Shown: piece by piece, positions 62,101-64,000 of the stretch
Position numbering within the stretch: the first letter of the stretch is position 1
Layout: every line of letters starts with the position of its first letter
DNA from: Temnothorax longispinosus
Taxonomy: Eukaryota > Arthropoda > Insecta > Hymenoptera > Formicidae
DNA: 64,000 nt
Direction of reading: 5' to 3'
Assembly: GCF_030848805.1 (NCBI RefSeq)
Contig: NC_092360.1
Location: 20,253,701-20,317,700, forward strand
Notes under the pieces: model-generated
Told to the model about the DNA's origin: nothing
The model's database searches: none
The model's input: only the letters and a program-made list of their open reading frames with translations
Made by a program: the position numbers and the translations under genes

Positions 62101-62845
62101 TTCAAAGTGGCTATCTGCTTTCAGGATCATCGTACGTTTGTCTACCCTATACCCAGAGAGATACCTACGTCAGCGTTTCGAGAGCCGCTTCAATGGCCTT
62201 GTAACATATACAAAGGGCGACCTATAAAATCCGCAACACACAGTTCAGCCGACATTACAGCGAAAACTCGACTACAGGGAGTTAAATGTGGCGACGAATT
62301 TTCCGGTGCGGAAATTCCCGTCGTTGCCGATAGGACGACGACGACGACGGGCGGCTTTTGTATATCTCGTTCAAGGGCGTTATCAAGGTTAAGGTCAGAA
62401 TCAAGGTCGTGCCAGTAGCAGCCGTTAATCCCGGTCCTCGTTCCTCGTGGTGAACACACCGGCCTACGCCTCTCCATGTCGAAAGCCTCCCAGTATTGAT
62501 CTCCCTTCGCCCACCAAACTCGACCAATCCCAGCTGGCATTGCATGGTAACCAACACGCTCCGCCACGTTTTCCGAAGAACCGACCTACCGCGGGGTGTC
62601 CCTACTACCTGGGCATTCGAAAAATTTCGTGATAACCGATACTAATGCCGTGATTTAATCCGTCGGCACGACACGCTTCTCCCTCGTGCGTATCCTCGGA
62701 CGTCGTCGACCTTCGTCAAAATCGCGTGACGATCGTCATCAGGAATAGATATTTTCAATCTGCGACCAGTGTTTAGGCACTGACTGTTTAATTATTTATC
62801 ACTTTGTTCTAACGGTTGTTTAATCATTTTTTTTTATTTAGCAAT
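62101..62845. promoter_or_regulatory. CpG-rich island, possible further promoter
   Basis: GC-rich between about 62130 and 62730, with (CGA)n near 62335-62350. Overlapping open frames occur on both strands. None ends in a clear phase-2 donor after an ATG with an upstream stop, so I do not call a first exon here. Confidence 0.3.
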
Positions 62846-62849
62846 TTAA

Positions 62850-63120
62850 CACTGCGCGGACACCCTTTTTAAGGCTCCTTAAGGCACAGTCGAGTTTTCG
62901 TATTTTACAGTTTTCTCCTGACGTTTCAACACTAAAAAAAAATTACAACAGTTTCGGCCTATGTAAGTATAAAAATCACTTTTTGAAACCTTAAAAATAA
63001 TACATGAATTTTTATAGATTTTTTATAACACAGAAACGCTTTCAAAACGCTTTGGACTTACAAGTCCCAAGGTGTCCGCGGCGGGCGAGCGCTCCAAAAA
63101 CATATGGTGTCCGCGCAGTG
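62850..63120. mobile_element. TTAA-flanked MITE with CACTGCGCGGACACC termini (271 bp)
   Basis: CACTGCGCGGACACC and GGTGTCCGCGCAGTG are perfect 15-bp inverted ends. TTAA lies on each side (62846-62849, 63121-63124). A third copy of the GGTGTCCGCG core lies at 63071-63080. The interior has no coding potential. Confidence 0.85.
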
Positions 63121-63124
63121 TTAA

Positions 63125-64000
63125 TGAGAGCTGTCGAATTAATGCAATTGTTATGCGTTAATATTCTACAATAATCGGTTACTCTTTTTTATTTAACTAA
63201 TCTTTTTTTTATGTGGAAAAGAAGGTAGGAATACCAAATATTTTTAAGTAATAATTTCAACTAAAAATATAACTTTGACTTCTCTAAAAAGTAATAAACA
63301 GATCTTAAATACGCAACGGTTTGTAGAATTTGTTTAAAGGTCCCTGGAATACACATAAAGCTCGACATATAAACAGACGCACATATCATAATTTTAGCTT
63401 TTCAAATTATTGCTAAAACAGAATCGGAACTGGATATTCAAACCCCCGACATGTTATCGCAACATTATCTTTTTATACAATTAATAAAATATAAAATTTC
63501 TGGTAATATCAGGTGAAACGCGACCTTGACACGTCTAAAGCAACGAAAGCGGGTCATTCTCACGCATATTCCCTTGAAACTCCTACACTTACAATTGGCC
63601 CACCAAGATGTTCTAGGTATTGCGCGATTGTTTCGGAAAGTAGGCCATACTTGGCCTACTGCAATCGTACGGACACTGCACCTGCGCGTCGCAGCATCGC
63701 GTGGGTCGTTGAGTGTACTCGCGCTCTCATATTTTTATATTTAATCAAAAATTTATGACTTTTTGACTTTTATTAATCAATATTTAAAGCATCAATATCA
63801 AGATTTGCTTTTTTTTTTTGTTAATACTTTCGCTATTATCTCTACTACTTAACTGAATAACAGTAAAAACGTAAAAACGTCAAACACAAATAAAATTATT
63901 AATATACAACGATTTGTGAATTGCAAGATTGTGCTGATTACAATTACACAGGCACACAAAAAATAAAAAGTGTCTTGGCCGAGACACTACACTAGTGTAT
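63125..64000. other. Non-coding sequence to window end
   Basis: AT-rich with a small GC-richer patch at 63515-63720. No exon or RNA gene recognised. Confidence 0.45.

Noticed and set aside
62190..62567. Minus-strand frame of 125 codons as a third alternative first exon
   Set aside because: No clear phase-2 donor after the ATG, and a poly-Val run from (CGA)n. Kept only as a CpG island.
1..64000. CRISPR arrays, bacterial operons or phage defence loci
   Set aside because: No regularly spaced repeats, no ribosome binding sites with stacked genes. Sequence grammar is eukaryotic.

Overview
The window looks like nuclear DNA from an arthropod, most likely a hymenopteran and possibly an ant. That placement is an inference. 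It rests on the AT-rich background broken by short CpG-rich islands, exon/intron grammar (GT donors, AG acceptors, no operons), many short inverted-repeat transposons and a DIRS-type retrotransposon. Nothing in it looks bacterial, viral or organellar, and I saw no rRNA, tRNA or CRISPR array.

Layout: 1-4944 is a nearly full-length but decayed DIRS-type (tyrosine recombinase) retrotransposon on the minus strand. It carries inverted terminal repeats, a Gag-like region, a reverse transcriptase with an intact YLDD box, an RNase H and a tyrosine recombinase. The remaining 59 kb is gene-poor. It holds two convincing protein-coding first exons on the minus strand, 21083-21774 and 58851-58993. Each has an upstream in-frame stop, an ATG, a donor in phase 2 and a CpG-rich upstream island. 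The simplest reading is two alternative promoters and N-termini of one long gene whose shared downstream exons lie left of the window or were missed. I do not recognise the gene. Two weaker plus-strand exon candidates are at 47895-48142 and 54037-54132.

The rest is intronic or intergenic DNA populated by non-autonomous DNA transposons, mostly foldback elements. They lie at 8217-9159, 9385-9475, 10516-10645, 15274-15440, 16399-16547, 17969-18441, 25740-26361, 26393-27062, 29326-29528, 30099-30714, 34425-34828, 42860-42974, 47498-47702, 49038-49664, 54335-55031, 57741-58316, 60150-60290 and 62850-63120. Three of them (25740, 49038, 62850) are bounded by TTAA on both sides, the target duplication typical of piggyBac-type elements. 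Two (30099, 34425) belong to one family. One (29326) contains a motif resembling a hammerhead ribozyme core, as described for Penelope-like elements.

I found no clear new enzymatic system. The most informative items are the DIRS element with recognisable inverted termini and a possible Gag intron, the pair of phase-matched alternative first exons, and the set of TTAA-flanked long-hairpin elements.
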